A stretch of DNA of 7,730 bases, from positions 1-7,730 of the forward strand of contig CAYXUW010000106.1 of the NCBI GenBank assembly GCA_964468375.1. Direction: 5' to 3'. Shown in pieces: positions 1 to 7,226 of this stretch. The notes beneath the pieces were generated by a model that saw only the letters and a program-made list of their open reading frames with translations, searched no databases and had not been told where the DNA came from. The position numbers and the translations under genes are program-made. Numbering within the stretch: position 1 is the first letter of the stretch; each line of letters begins with the position of its first letter. This stretch comes from CAYXUW01 sp964468375 (GTDB lineage Bacteria > Planctomycetota > Phycisphaerae > Sedimentisphaerales > Anaerobacaceae).

Positions 1-668
1 TGATATGCTTAGCTTTAGTCTTACTTGTGGTGGCAATTGCACCAATTGCCAGTGCTGACTCCGCGTCCAGCCGTGAATACCAGGTAAAGGCGGCATTCTT
101 ATATAACTTTATCCAGTTCGTGGACTGGCCAGAAGAAAAACTCTCCGATAGTGATGAGTCAATAATTATATGTATCATCGGCAAAGACCCTTTTAAAGAT
201 GCTTTTGAACCCATTAAGAACAAAAAAGTTAAAGACAGAAGCGTTGTAATAAAGCGGATTAAGAGTTTCGAAGAACTGAAAAAATCCGCCGAAGGGGATA
301 AAGCACATTCAGACCGGACAATCGAAGAATTGACTAAATGCCATCTTTTGTTCATTTGTTCATCAGAAAAGAAAAACCTTAAAGAAATAATTGATATGGT
401 GAAAACACACGGTGTCCTGACGGTGGGGGAAATGGACAGTTTTCTCGAAGCCGGTGGCATTATAAATTGGTTTGTAGAGGAGAAAAAAGTCCGTTTTGAA
501 ATAAATGTCTCTGCTGCGGAGCGAGCCAAACTTAAGATAAGGTCTAAGTTGCTGAGATTGGCCAAAAGAATAGTCGAGGAAGATGCTTCTAAAGATAAAG
601 GAGCAGAATTATTGGGGACTATAGAAGCTAATTATGCCTGTTCTGCGAAATATAACAATAAAATATAA
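1..668 (+). CDS. YfiR/DUF4154-family exported protein (5' end outside window)
   Basis: The reading frame is open to the left edge, so the true start lies upstream. The GTG at 27 is inside the signal peptide and is not the start. Frame codons from base 3 read ICLALVLLVVAIAPIASA followed by DS, which is a hydrophobic signal-peptide core ending in a plausible SPase I site (after base 56). The mature N-terminus begins EYQVKAAFLYNFIQFVDWP (75-131), the hallmark of the YfiR/DUF4154 family. The C-terminal part has the family's conserved pattern INWFVEEKKVRFEINVSAAE then KLLRLAKR. Known family role: in Pseudomonas, YfiR is a periplasmic repressor that binds the sensor domain of the diguanylate cyclase YfiN and is sensitive to redox and envelope stress. 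Cysteines are present in the mature protein (e.g. in ICIIGKDPF and KCHLLFICSS), but whether they form YfiR-type disulfides cannot be read from sequence alone. The end overlaps the downstream kinase gene by 35 bases, so the two are almost certainly co-transcribed. I infer that this protein senses a periplasmic signal and modulates the adjacent kinase. Confidence 0.88.
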   Translation, partial: ICLALVLLVVAIAPIASADSASSREYQVKAAFLYNFIQFVDWPEEKLSDSDESIIICIIGKDPFKDAFEPIKNKKVKDRSVVIKRIKSFEELKKSAEGDKAHSDRTIEELTKCHLLFICSSEKKNLKEIIDMVKTHGVLTVGEMDSFLEAGGIINWFVEEKKVRFEINVSAAERAKLKIRSKLLRLAKRIVEEDASKDKGAELLGTIEANYACSAKYNNKI

Positions 669-2571
669 GTTGATATCCATTATCATGCTGGCGTGTATAG
701 TCGGTCTGGTGTTGGCAGGTATTGCGTTTATCGGCTGGGAACAGAGTGTATTTCGTGACAATATGGTGCAGATTGTCTCGACGCAGGCGGAGATGATAGC
801 GGAAAACTGTAAAGCAGCTCTGTCATTCCAGGATGCTGAGGATGCAAAGAAAATATTGGGAGCGCTTCATGTGGAATCTTCCGTTGTCTTCGCTGCTGTT
901 TATACTAAGGATGGCAAACTTTTTGCAACCTATTATCGTGATTACATTACGAGGGATGTTCATCCAAAAAAGATTCAGGACAGGGGTTATAGTCTCGAGA
1001 ATGGCTTCTTAACCGTCTTCAGACCTATTATTTTAGGCGATGAATTTATCGGGCGAGTTTGTGTCCGCGCGGATATGAGCCCCTTATATGCGATGCTTAA
1101 GCGCAACATAACTGTAATTATTATTGTTGTGGTTCTTTCGTCCCTTGTGGCTTTTCTTGTTTCGTCGCGGCTTCAGAACATTATATCCAGGCCGATTCTG
1201 AGTTTGGCAGAGGTCGCAAAAGCCGTCTCAGAACAAAAGGATTATTCTACAAGGGCTGTCAAACACAGCGAGGATGAAGTGGGTTCGCTTATCGATGCTT
1301 TCAACGAAATGTTGGAGCAAATCCAGCATCGAGATGCAGAATTGGTTGAAGCTAAGGAAAAGCTTGAAGTGAGGGTCAAGGAGCGCACTGCCGACCTTAC
1401 AACTGCAAACGAGCAGTTGACACAGGAAATTGCCGTTCGAAAGAAGATAGAAGAACAGCTGCGAAAAGCTGAAGAAAAATATAGAATGCAGTTTGAAGGA
1501 GCGTTGGACGCCATCTTCGTGTCTGATGTTGAAACGGGTATATTGATTGATTGTAACCCCGCGGCGACGAGATTGGTTGGCAGGGGAAAATCGGAGCTAA
1601 TTGGTCAGCAGCAGCGGATTCTCCATCCTCCAGAAAGGATCAATGGGGGGTTTAGTAAAACGTTCCGACAGCATCTCGCACAGGAACAGGGCCAGGTGTT
1701 AGAAACCCAGGTTATTACCAAAACCGGAGAAATCAAGGATGTTGCAATCACTGCCAGTTTGCTTGAAGTCGGCGGCAAGAAAGTCCTGCAGGGTATATTC
1801 CGAGATATCACCGAACGCAAAAGAGCTGAGCAGCGCCAGGTACAGTTGCTTGAGCAGCTCGAAAAGATAAACCAGGAACTGGGAGACTTCGCATATATAG
1901 TTTCCCATGATTTGAAGGCGCCGTTGCGGGGTATTAAAACTTTGGTCGATTGGATAACATCTGATCACGCAAATAAGCTCAGTGATGACAGCAAAGAGCA
2001 GATGAATTTGCTGGTGAAGCGTGTGGACCGAATGCAAAGTTTAATTAACGGTATCCTGCAGTATTCCAGGGTTGGGCGGGTTGAAGAAGAAAAGGCCGTA
2101 GTGGATTTGAACGAGCTTCTAACTGAAATTATTGATATGGTTGCTCCTCCGGACAACGTCAAAATTACGGTCGAAAATGAACTGCCTGCAATTGTGTGTG
2201 GACGAACGCGAATTATGCAGGTGTTCCAGAATTTGCTGAGCAATGCCGTAAAATATATGGATAAACCAGATGGTTGGATAAAAATCGGCTGTGTCGAGGA
2301 AAACGGGTTCTGGAAATTTAGTATCGCTGACAATGGCCCCGGAATCGAAGAAAAATACTTTGAAAAGGTTTTCAAAATCTTTCAGACATTATTGCCGCGC
2401 GACGAAGTTGAATCGACAGGTATCGGCCTGACTGTGGTGAAGAAAATTGTAAAAATGTATGAAGGAAATATTTGGGTAGAATCGGAGCCCGGCAACGGCT
2501 GTACATTCTTTTTCACACTTCCCAAAAAACTAACCGCACCCGTCGTTGTTACAGGCAGCAGCACAGAATAA
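634..2571 (+). CDS. Membrane sensor histidine kinase, CHASE8-HAMP-PAS-HisKA-HATPase
   Basis: This 645-residue kinase autophosphorylates a histidine in response to an extracytoplasmic signal and passes the phosphate to a response regulator. Domains in order: TM1 about 12-35; extracytoplasmic sensor about 36-152 resembling CHASE8 (FRDNMVQIVSTQAEMIAENC, AALSFQDAEDA, AAVYTKDGKLFATY); TM2 about 158-178; HAMP about 179-234 (RPILSLAEVAKAVSEQKDYS); coiled coil about 235-281; PAS about 282-399 ending DITERKRAE; HisKA with SHDLKAPLRG and phospho-acceptor His425; HATPase_c with N box NLLSNAVKY (533-541), G1 DNGPGI (566-571), F-box region near 574-585 and G2 GIGL (596-599). All catalytic boxes are intact, and there is no receiver domain. 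The HisKA type resembles that of phytochrome-like kinases, but no chromophore domain is present. ATG 634 is chosen because TM1 follows directly; it lies inside the upstream gene, with only weak Shine-Dalgarno similarity (GGGGAC, 615-620), consistent with translational coupling. CHASE8 is the sensor type of YfiN, fitting the YfiR-like neighbour. The cognate regulator is not in the window. Confidence 0.93.
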   Translation: MPVLRNITIKYKLISIIMLACIVGLVLAGIAFIGWEQSVFRDNMVQIVSTQAEMIAENCKAALSFQDAEDAKKILGALHVESSVVFAAVYTKDGKLFATYYRDYITRDVHPKKIQDRGYSLENGFLTVFRPIILGDEFIGRVCVRADMSPLYAMLKRNITVIIIVVVLSSLVAFLVSSRLQNIISRPILSLAEVAKAVSEQKDYSTRAVKHSEDEVGSLIDAFNEMLEQIQHRDAELVEAKEKLEVRVKERTADLTTANEQLTQEIAVRKKIEEQLRKAEEKYRMQFEGALDAIFVSDVETGILIDCNPAATRLVGRGKSELIGQQQRILHPPERINGGFSKTFRQHLAQEQGQVLETQVITKTGEIKDVAITASLLEVGGKKVLQGIFRDITERKRAEQRQVQLLEQLEKINQELGDFAYIVSHDLKAPLRGIKTLVDWITSDHANKLSDDSKEQMNLLVKRVDRMQSLINGILQYSRVGRVEEEKAVVDLNELLTEIIDMVAPPDNVKITVENELPAIVCGRTRIMQVFQNLLSNAVKYMDKPDGWIKIGCVEENGFWKFSIADNGPGIEEKYFEKVFKIFQTLLPRDEVESTGIGLTVVKKIVKMYEGNIWVESEPGNGCTFFFTLPKKLTAPVVVTGSSTE

Positions 2572-2583
2572 CAGTTCTCCCGC

Positions 2584-3369
2584 TCACAAATTCTCCTGCA
2601 CAAACCTTACAGCATTGACGAAGATGGTCATACCATCGCCGTTTTGTCCGTTTTCTAAGCGAGACCAGTGCGGGTGTTGAGTATGTCGAACATGCCTTTC
2701 TGGATGCGGCATAAGCCCTAAAACTCTGCCGGTAGTATCGGTTAGCCCGGCTATCGAATCCACCGAGCCGTTTGGATTAACAGGATAGCCGCCTTCTTCG
2801 CCGTTTTTATCTACATATTTTAACGCGATGTGCTCATTGGCCTTTAATTTTTTCAGAGTAGCTTCGTCTTTAGTTACGACTTTGCCCTCCCCGTGTGCTA
2901 TTGGCAGGTAGATTTGCCTGCCGGGCTCAATGAAAATGCATTTATCGGTTTTCGGGGCCAAATATACCCATCTGTCCTCGAATTTACCGCTGTCGTTATA
3001 AGTTATGGTAACGGTTTTTTGCTTGTCGGCTGAATCCATCCCCGGCAGAAGTCCCGCCTTAACCAGAACCTGAAAGCCGTTGCATATGCCGAGTACCAAT
3101 TTCCCGTCATCTATGAATTTCTGTATCGGTTCATATAGGTGATGCACGACTTGATTGGCCAGAATTTTACCCGCCGCAACATCATCGCCGTAGCTGAAGC
3201 CCCCCGGAAAAACAATTATCTGGTATTTTTTGAGTATGTCTTTATCTTCGATTATACTGTTTATATGCACACGCTCCGTTGCAGCCCCTGCTTTTTCAAG
3301 TGCATACTCGGTTTCCATATCGCAGTTTATACCTGCCGCCCGCAAAACTATTGCTTTAACCTGTGCCAT
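2584..3369 (-). CDS. purQ: Phosphoribosylformylglycinamidine synthase subunit PurQ (glutaminase)
   Basis: PurQ hydrolyses glutamine and supplies ammonia to PurL, which converts FGAR to FGAM in step 4 of de novo purine synthesis in the cytoplasm. It is a class I glutamine amidotransferase of 261 residues. Visible motifs: N-terminal VKAIVLRAAGINCDMETEYA; FPGGFSYGDD (54-63); nucleophile Cys96 in LGICNGFQ; AHGEGK (158-163); NPNGS (199-203) typical of PurQ; and catalytic His222/Glu224 in MPHPERH. The catalytic triad is complete. The start is set at 3369 (MAQVKAIV) because an excellent AGAAGGA site lies 6 bases upstream. A longer in-frame start at 3414 would add 15 residues (MAEAAGLVTAKEGLL) that do not resemble PurQ and would overlap purL. 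It follows purL by 20 bases and is the last gene of the operon. At the 3' side it converges on the sensor kinase gene, with 12 bases between the stop codons. Confidence 0.96.
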   Translation of the reverse strand: MAQVKAIVLRAAGINCDMETEYALEKAGAATERVHINSIIEDKDILKKYQIIVFPGGFSYGDDVAAGKILANQVVHHLYEPIQKFIDDGKLVLGICNGFQVLVKAGLLPGMDSADKQKTVTITYNDSGKFEDRWVYLAPKTDKCIFIEPGRQIYLPIAHGEGKVVTKDEATLKKLKANEHIALKYVDKNGEEGGYPVNPNGSVDSIAGLTDTTGRVLGLMPHPERHVRHTQHPHWSRLENGQNGDGMTIFVNAVRFVQENL

Positions 3370-3375
3370 TAACAA

Positions 3376-3382
3376 TCCTTCT
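3376..3382 (-). promoter_or_regulatory. Ribosome binding site of purQ
   Basis: On the minus strand this reads AGAAGGA, 6 bases before the ATG at 3369 and within the 20-base purL-purQ gap. It decides the purQ start in favour of 3369 over the longer in-frame start at 3414. Confidence 0.8.
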
Positions 3383-3389
3383 TTTGCTG

Positions 3390-6272
3390 TTACCAGTCCA
3401 GCGGCTTCTGCCACGCCTCTTTTAGTGAATCTATATCTGCTTCGATAACCATCTCACCGTTTTCCGCTCGTATAATAAGTGATTTTCCCTCTGTTACTTT
3501 ACCGATTTGCCCGAAAGGCAGATTTAACATCAGCTTGGCAAAAACATCATAATTTTCCGGCTCAACTTCTAAGATATATCGGGAATTGGATTCACTGAAT
3601 AGTTGTGCATCTGTCCGCAGGCAGTCTTCGCTTTTCGGCAGACCTCTCAAATCCGCTTCTATGCCCGATCCGCCGGCGAAAGCCATCTCCGCTAATGCAA
3701 CGGCCACACCCCCCTCCGAGCAGTCATGACAGCTCACAGCGAGACCTTTTGCGATTGCATCAGCGACTCTTTCAGCAATTTTAGGAGCTTTTTCCAAATC
3801 TACTTTCGGAATATTGGCTCCGCTCTCACCGTGGATTTTATAATAGTGTGACCCGCCCAGTTCGTTTTTCGTCTCGCCAACTATGAAAAGAAAATTACCA
3901 GCTCTTTTCGCATCCATCGTTACGCATTTATTTATGTCATCGACTATTGATATTGCACTTATCAAAAGCGTTGACGGAATGGAAATTTTCTTTCCGTCCT
4001 CACAGGAGAACTCGTTGTTTAACGAATCTTTACCGGATATAAACGGCGTCCCGAAGGCAATTGCGCCATCATAACACGCCTGCGCCGCCCGAACTAACGG
4101 CCCGAAAGTTTCCGGATTTCTGCAATTGCCCCAGCAGAAATTATCAAGCAGCGCTATTCTATCAGCCCCTCCGCCCACACATACCAAATTTCTGATTGCC
4201 TCATCAATACCGGCCAGTGCCATCCAATATGGGTCGATATCACCATACAATGGATTCATTCCACAGCTGATTGCTAACCCCTTATCAGAGCCGAACTTAG
4301 GTCTTATCACTGCTGCGTCGCTCGGACCGTCATTGCCCGCACCCATCAGCGGTTTGACGACCGAATTGCCTTGAACCTCGTGGTCGTATTGCCGGATTAC
4401 CCATTCCTTGCTGGCAACATTATAGCAGGAAAGAATTTTTAAAAGCTCGTCGTTGTAATTGTCTTTCTCCGCTATGTTCGGCTCGGAAAGCTCCGGCTTT
4501 TTCCACTCTGCCTTGCGCCGAATTTTAGGCACGCCGTCGTGCAGAAAATCCATATCCATTTCAGCTACCTGTTGACCGTTGTATCGCAACGTCAACTTTT
4601 TATCATCGGTAAATTTGCCTATTACCGTTGACTCGACATTTTCATCGTCGAAAATCTTCTTTATTGCTTGTAGGTTTTCCGGCTTAACAGCTATAACCAT
4701 CCTCTCCTGTGCCTCGCTTATCCAGATTTCAGCGTAGTTAAGCCCTGCATACTTTAACGGCACCTTTTCCAAATCCACTTCTGCGCCGAGGTCCTTGCCC
4801 ATCTCGCCCACCGCGCTGCTTAACCCGCCTGCCCCGCAATCTGTAATCGCTTCATATAAACCAGCCTCGTTTGCTTGAATCAGAACGTCGAGCATCTTCT
4901 TTTCGGTTATCGCATTGCCGATTTGGACCGCATGTGAAAATATTGTCTCATACTCGTGAGTTATCTCCCCGCTTGAAAAAGTCGCTCCGTGTATCCCGTC
5001 TCGTCCTGTTCGCCCGCCGACTACTATAATAAGATTTCCGCTTTGCGGATTCTTAAAGCATTTCTTCTTGTCCATCAGGCCGACATTGCCGCAGAAAACC
5101 AGCGGATTGCCCAAATACCTGTCATCGAAATAAATCGCGCCGTTTACCGTCGGGATTCCCATCCTGTTGCCGTAGTCGCGAACACCCGACACGACTCCTT
5201 TCATAATCCTTCGCGGGTGCAGTACCCCTTTGGGTATATCTTCCAGTTTCTTATCGGGTTCACCAAAACAGAATATATCAGTGTTGGCAATGGGTATTGC
5301 TCCCAATCCCGTCCCCATCGGGTCGCGTATCACACCTCCAATTCCGGTTGCCGAGCCGCCGTAAGGGTCTAATGCGGAAGGGCGGTTGTGCGTCTCGACC
5401 TTAAAACAAACCGCCGAGTTCTCGTCAAATTCCACCACGCCTGCGTTATCGGAAAAGACCGATATGCACCAGCTCTTCGCCAAGTCCTGCGTAGCTTTGA
5501 AAACGGTTTCCTTCAGTAGATTTTCAAAATGTATTTCCTCGCCGTTGATTGACATATCGACCGCGCTTTTAAGCGTTTTATGAACGCAGTGCTCACTCCA
5601 CGTCTGTCCCAGTGATTCCAGTTCCACGTCGGTAGGTTCTCTGCCGAGCTGCTTATAGTATTTCTGAATGGCCTGCATCTCGGCCAGATTAAGAAACAGG
5701 TCTTTTTCCTTGCTCAAGGCAACCAGCCCCTTGTCATCGAGGTCGCGTATAGGCCAGTGTGTTATTTTAAGCTCGTAGGGTTTAAGATGTGGACTTGGTG
5801 GTTCAGCCTCACTTCCGATAACAACGTCTTCTATACAGTCATTTGCCAGGATTTTCTTCGCAATAGTGTTTGTCTGACGTTGATTTATATCGCCCAATAA
5901 AACATATTTCCGTGCCGTTCGGACATTGTTGGCTGTAACCCCCATGTCGGCTATTGCAGCCATCACCGATTCGGCCACCGGGTCGGTAACCCCGCTTTTT
6001 AAATGTACCTCGATTAGCGTTGCTCTCGCCAGACCGGCAGGAGCGCCGCTTCTGCCTATGTAGTAATCCTCACAGACGGTATCGGTTAAAAGTTCTTTGG
6101 CTAAACGTTCCGCGAAACTTTTGTCGAACTCCGCTTCAATCAAAAAAACTTTAGCTGACTGGACCGCCTCGACGGAGCGAATACCTAATTCTCTGATATC
6201 TTCTAATACGCTGTTGCCGTGAACATCGGCAAAGCCGGCCCGGTTGAAAACCTCGAAACGCCATTGCTTCAC
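3390..6272 (-). CDS. purL: FGAM synthase PurL with tandem N-terminal PurS-like domains
   Basis: This is the ATP-dependent synthetase subunit of phosphoribosylformylglycinamidine synthase, turning FGAR plus ammonia into FGAM. At 960 residues it is longer than the small PurL type (about 720-750, as in Bacillus) and shorter than the one-piece large type (about 1300, as in enterobacteria). Residues about 4-73 (FEVFNRAGFADVHGNSVLEDIRELGI ending CEDYYIG, described in parts) and about 84-153 (LIEVHLKSGVTDP, RTARKYVLLGD, ending IEDVVIG) are two PurS-like units. The PurL core follows: linker PTDVELESLGQTWSEHC with conserved His228; the nucleotide/substrate loop ETHNRPSALDPYGGSATG (293-310); ITDCGAGGLSSAVGEMG; the second-half loop GNDGPSDAAV (646-655); SGKDSLNNEF; and SCHDCSEGGVAVALAEMAF. 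No glutaminase domain is present; that is supplied by purQ downstream. The start is GTG, overlapping the tyrA stop in GTGA, with AAGGAAGGA nine bases upstream. The presence of two PurS-like units suggests that no separate purS is required, which is inference. Confidence 0.96.
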   Translation of the reverse strand: MKQWRFEVFNRAGFADVHGNSVLEDIRELGIRSVEAVQSAKVFLIEAEFDKSFAERLAKELLTDTVCEDYYIGRSGAPAGLARATLIEVHLKSGVTDPVAESVMAAIADMGVTANNVRTARKYVLLGDINQRQTNTIAKKILANDCIEDVVIGSEAEPPSPHLKPYELKITHWPIRDLDDKGLVALSKEKDLFLNLAEMQAIQKYYKQLGREPTDVELESLGQTWSEHCVHKTLKSAVDMSINGEEIHFENLLKETVFKATQDLAKSWCISVFSDNAGVVEFDENSAVCFKVETHNRPSALDPYGGSATGIGGVIRDPMGTGLGAIPIANTDIFCFGEPDKKLEDIPKGVLHPRRIMKGVVSGVRDYGNRMGIPTVNGAIYFDDRYLGNPLVFCGNVGLMDKKKCFKNPQSGNLIIVVGGRTGRDGIHGATFSSGEITHEYETIFSHAVQIGNAITEKKMLDVLIQANEAGLYEAITDCGAGGLSSAVGEMGKDLGAEVDLEKVPLKYAGLNYAEIWISEAQERMVIAVKPENLQAIKKIFDDENVESTVIGKFTDDKKLTLRYNGQQVAEMDMDFLHDGVPKIRRKAEWKKPELSEPNIAEKDNYNDELLKILSCYNVASKEWVIRQYDHEVQGNSVVKPLMGAGNDGPSDAAVIRPKFGSDKGLAISCGMNPLYGDIDPYWMALAGIDEAIRNLVCVGGGADRIALLDNFCWGNCRNPETFGPLVRAAQACYDGAIAFGTPFISGKDSLNNEFSCEDGKKISIPSTLLISAISIVDDINKCVTMDAKRAGNFLFIVGETKNELGGSHYYKIHGESGANIPKVDLEKAPKIAERVADAIAKGLAVSCHDCSEGGVAVALAEMAFAGGSGIEADLRGLPKSEDCLRTDAQLFSESNSRYILEVEPENYDVFAKLMLNLPFGQIGKVTEGKSLIIRAENGEMVIEADIDSLKEAWQKPLDW

Positions 6273-7144
6273 GGGATTAATTCCTTCCTTTTCATCTTGT
6301 AGTTTATCAGTGTGCTGCGCTTGCTCTTTGCCGCCTCCAGCAGCTTTTCAATTTGACCTTTATTCTGAATTTTAATTGCTCTTTTTAGCTTCGTTAATTC
6401 AGCAATTATCTTGTCGATGCCTTTGGCGGTATTATTTGCATTCGTCAGCAATACATCAGCCCAGATGTTAACCGGTCCCGATGCTATTCTCGATGTGTCT
6501 ATGAAACCTTTGCCGGCAAATTTACCATCTTCGATACTGATGGTATTCATTAACGCCGCTGCCGCTATATGGGGCAGATGGCTTATATTGGCCAGAATTC
6601 TGTCATGCTCGGCTGGCCCCATCAATTTGATATGACATCCTAATTTCGACCAGAATCTTTGGAGAGTTTGCGCCGCTTGGCGGTTGGTCTTTTTAGTTTT
6701 TGTCAGAATACAGATGGCCTGCTCAAATAAGTCCTCCCGGGCAAATTCGATGCCTCTCTGTTCAGAACCGGCAATTGGGTGAGAGCCGACATAATGAACC
6801 CCTTCGGGCAGATACTTTGTTGCCCAGCGCTGTGGCAAAACTTTTGTTGAGCCGACGTCTGTAACGATACAGCCGCTCGGCAAAGCGTCACTTATTTCGC
6901 TGAAGATTTTCTCGAATGTGCTTATAGGCGTAGCTAAGATTACAAGGTCTGCATTCGCTACGCTTTTTTTTATATCGCCGAAAACCTCAGTCGCAGCTAA
7001 TAGCTTTCGGGCTTTTCGGCGCGTGGTAGGACGGTGCGCGTAACCTGCTGTTTTAACGTCTGTAAGTTTACGCAAAACGCTTAATATTACCGAACCTCCT
7101 AAAAGGCCCAGCCCTGTAACCGTTATTTGCTTTAACTCCTTCAA
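6269..7144 (-). CDS. tyrA: Prephenate/arogenate dehydrogenase (TyrA)
   Basis: TyrA oxidatively decarboxylates prephenate (or arogenate) with NAD(P)+, the committed step to tyrosine, in the cytoplasm. The 291-residue protein opens with a Rossmann dinucleotide-binding motif GLGLLGGS (11-18), then has ADLVILATPI (65-74), TDVGSTK (95-101), the family signature SHPIAGSEQRG (121-131) with the conserved His122, and the helical-domain motifs HDRILANISHLPH (180-192) and DTSRIASG (216-223). Length matches a monofunctional TyrA: there is no chorismate mutase domain in front and no ACT domain behind, so feedback inhibition by an ACT regulatory domain is not expected. The C-terminus is lysine-rich. The start is TTG at 7144 with TAAGG 8 bases upstream. 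No ATG or GTG fits, because the GxGxxG strand begins only six residues later. Preference for prephenate or arogenate, and for NAD or NADP, cannot be decided here. It is the first gene of the tyrA-purL-purQ operon. Confidence 0.93.
   Translation of the reverse strand: MKELKQITVTGLGLLGGSVILSVLRKLTDVKTAGYAHRPTTRRKARKLLAATEVFGDIKKSVANADLVILATPISTFEKIFSEISDALPSGCIVTDVGSTKVLPQRWATKYLPEGVHYVGSHPIAGSEQRGIEFAREDLFEQAICILTKTKKTNRQAAQTLQRFWSKLGCHIKLMGPAEHDRILANISHLPHIAAAALMNTISIEDGKFAGKGFIDTSRIASGPVNIWADVLLTNANNTAKGIDKIIAELTKLKRAIKIQNKGQIEKLLEAAKSKRSTLINYKMKRKELIP
6282..6290 (-). promoter_or_regulatory. Ribosome binding site of purL inside the tyrA 3' end
   Basis: The minus strand reads AAGGAAGGA, ending 9 bases before the GTG at 6272. 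It lies in the last codons of tyrA (encoding KRKEL), so ribosomes finishing tyrA terminate at the GTGA overlap right where purL starts. This supports the GTG start and translational coupling. Confidence 0.75.
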
Positions 7145-7152
7145 AGCAAAGA

Positions 7153-7157
7153 CCTTA
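7153..7157 (-). promoter_or_regulatory. Ribosome binding site of tyrA
   Basis: The minus strand reads TAAGG, 8 bases upstream of the TTG start at 7144. A stronger-looking AAGGAG lies inside codons 2-3 (about 7136-7141) but is not followed by an ATG, GTG or TTG at a usable distance that keeps the Rossmann fold complete, so the upstream site is preferred. Confidence 0.55.
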
Positions 7158-7188
7158 CAAAAATACGTCGCACGATAAATTCCGTTTA

Positions 7189-7217
7189 AAAATATCGCAA
7201 GTCGTTCTGAATGTCAA
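7189..7217 (-). promoter_or_regulatory. Sigma-70-type promoter of the tyrA-purL-purQ operon
   Basis: On the minus strand there is a perfect -35 box TTGACA (7212-7217), a 17-base spacer and a -10 box TATTTT (7189-7194). The expected transcript start is near 7182, giving a 5' leader of about 38 bases before the tyrA TTG. No other promoter of comparable quality is needed downstream, because purL and purQ are coupled or closely spaced. Confidence 0.72.
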
Positions 7218-7226
7218 TTTTTTTCT

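Noticed and set aside
27..29. GTG as the start of the YfiR-family gene
   Set aside because: The frame is open upstream to the window edge and the hydrophobic core of the signal peptide begins before this codon, so it is an internal valine.
1965..2375. Minus-strand open frame of 136 codons within the kinase gene
   Set aside because: It is antisense to the conserved HisKA-HATPase coding region, has serine/threonine-rich composition typical of reverse-frame translation, and matches no family I recognise.
2536..2574. Possible terminator formed by TGTTA...TAACA around the end of the kinase gene
   Set aside because: The stem is only five A/T-rich pairs with a loop of about 18 bases and no T-tract follows.
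3370..3414. Longer purQ with start at 3414
   Set aside because: It would overlap the end of purL, adds 15 residues not typical of PurQ, and ignores the strong ribosome site placed for the ATG at 3369.
4989..5372. Plus-strand open frame of 127 codons within purL
   Set aside because: It is antisense to conserved PurL motifs and shows no domain or plausible ribosome site.
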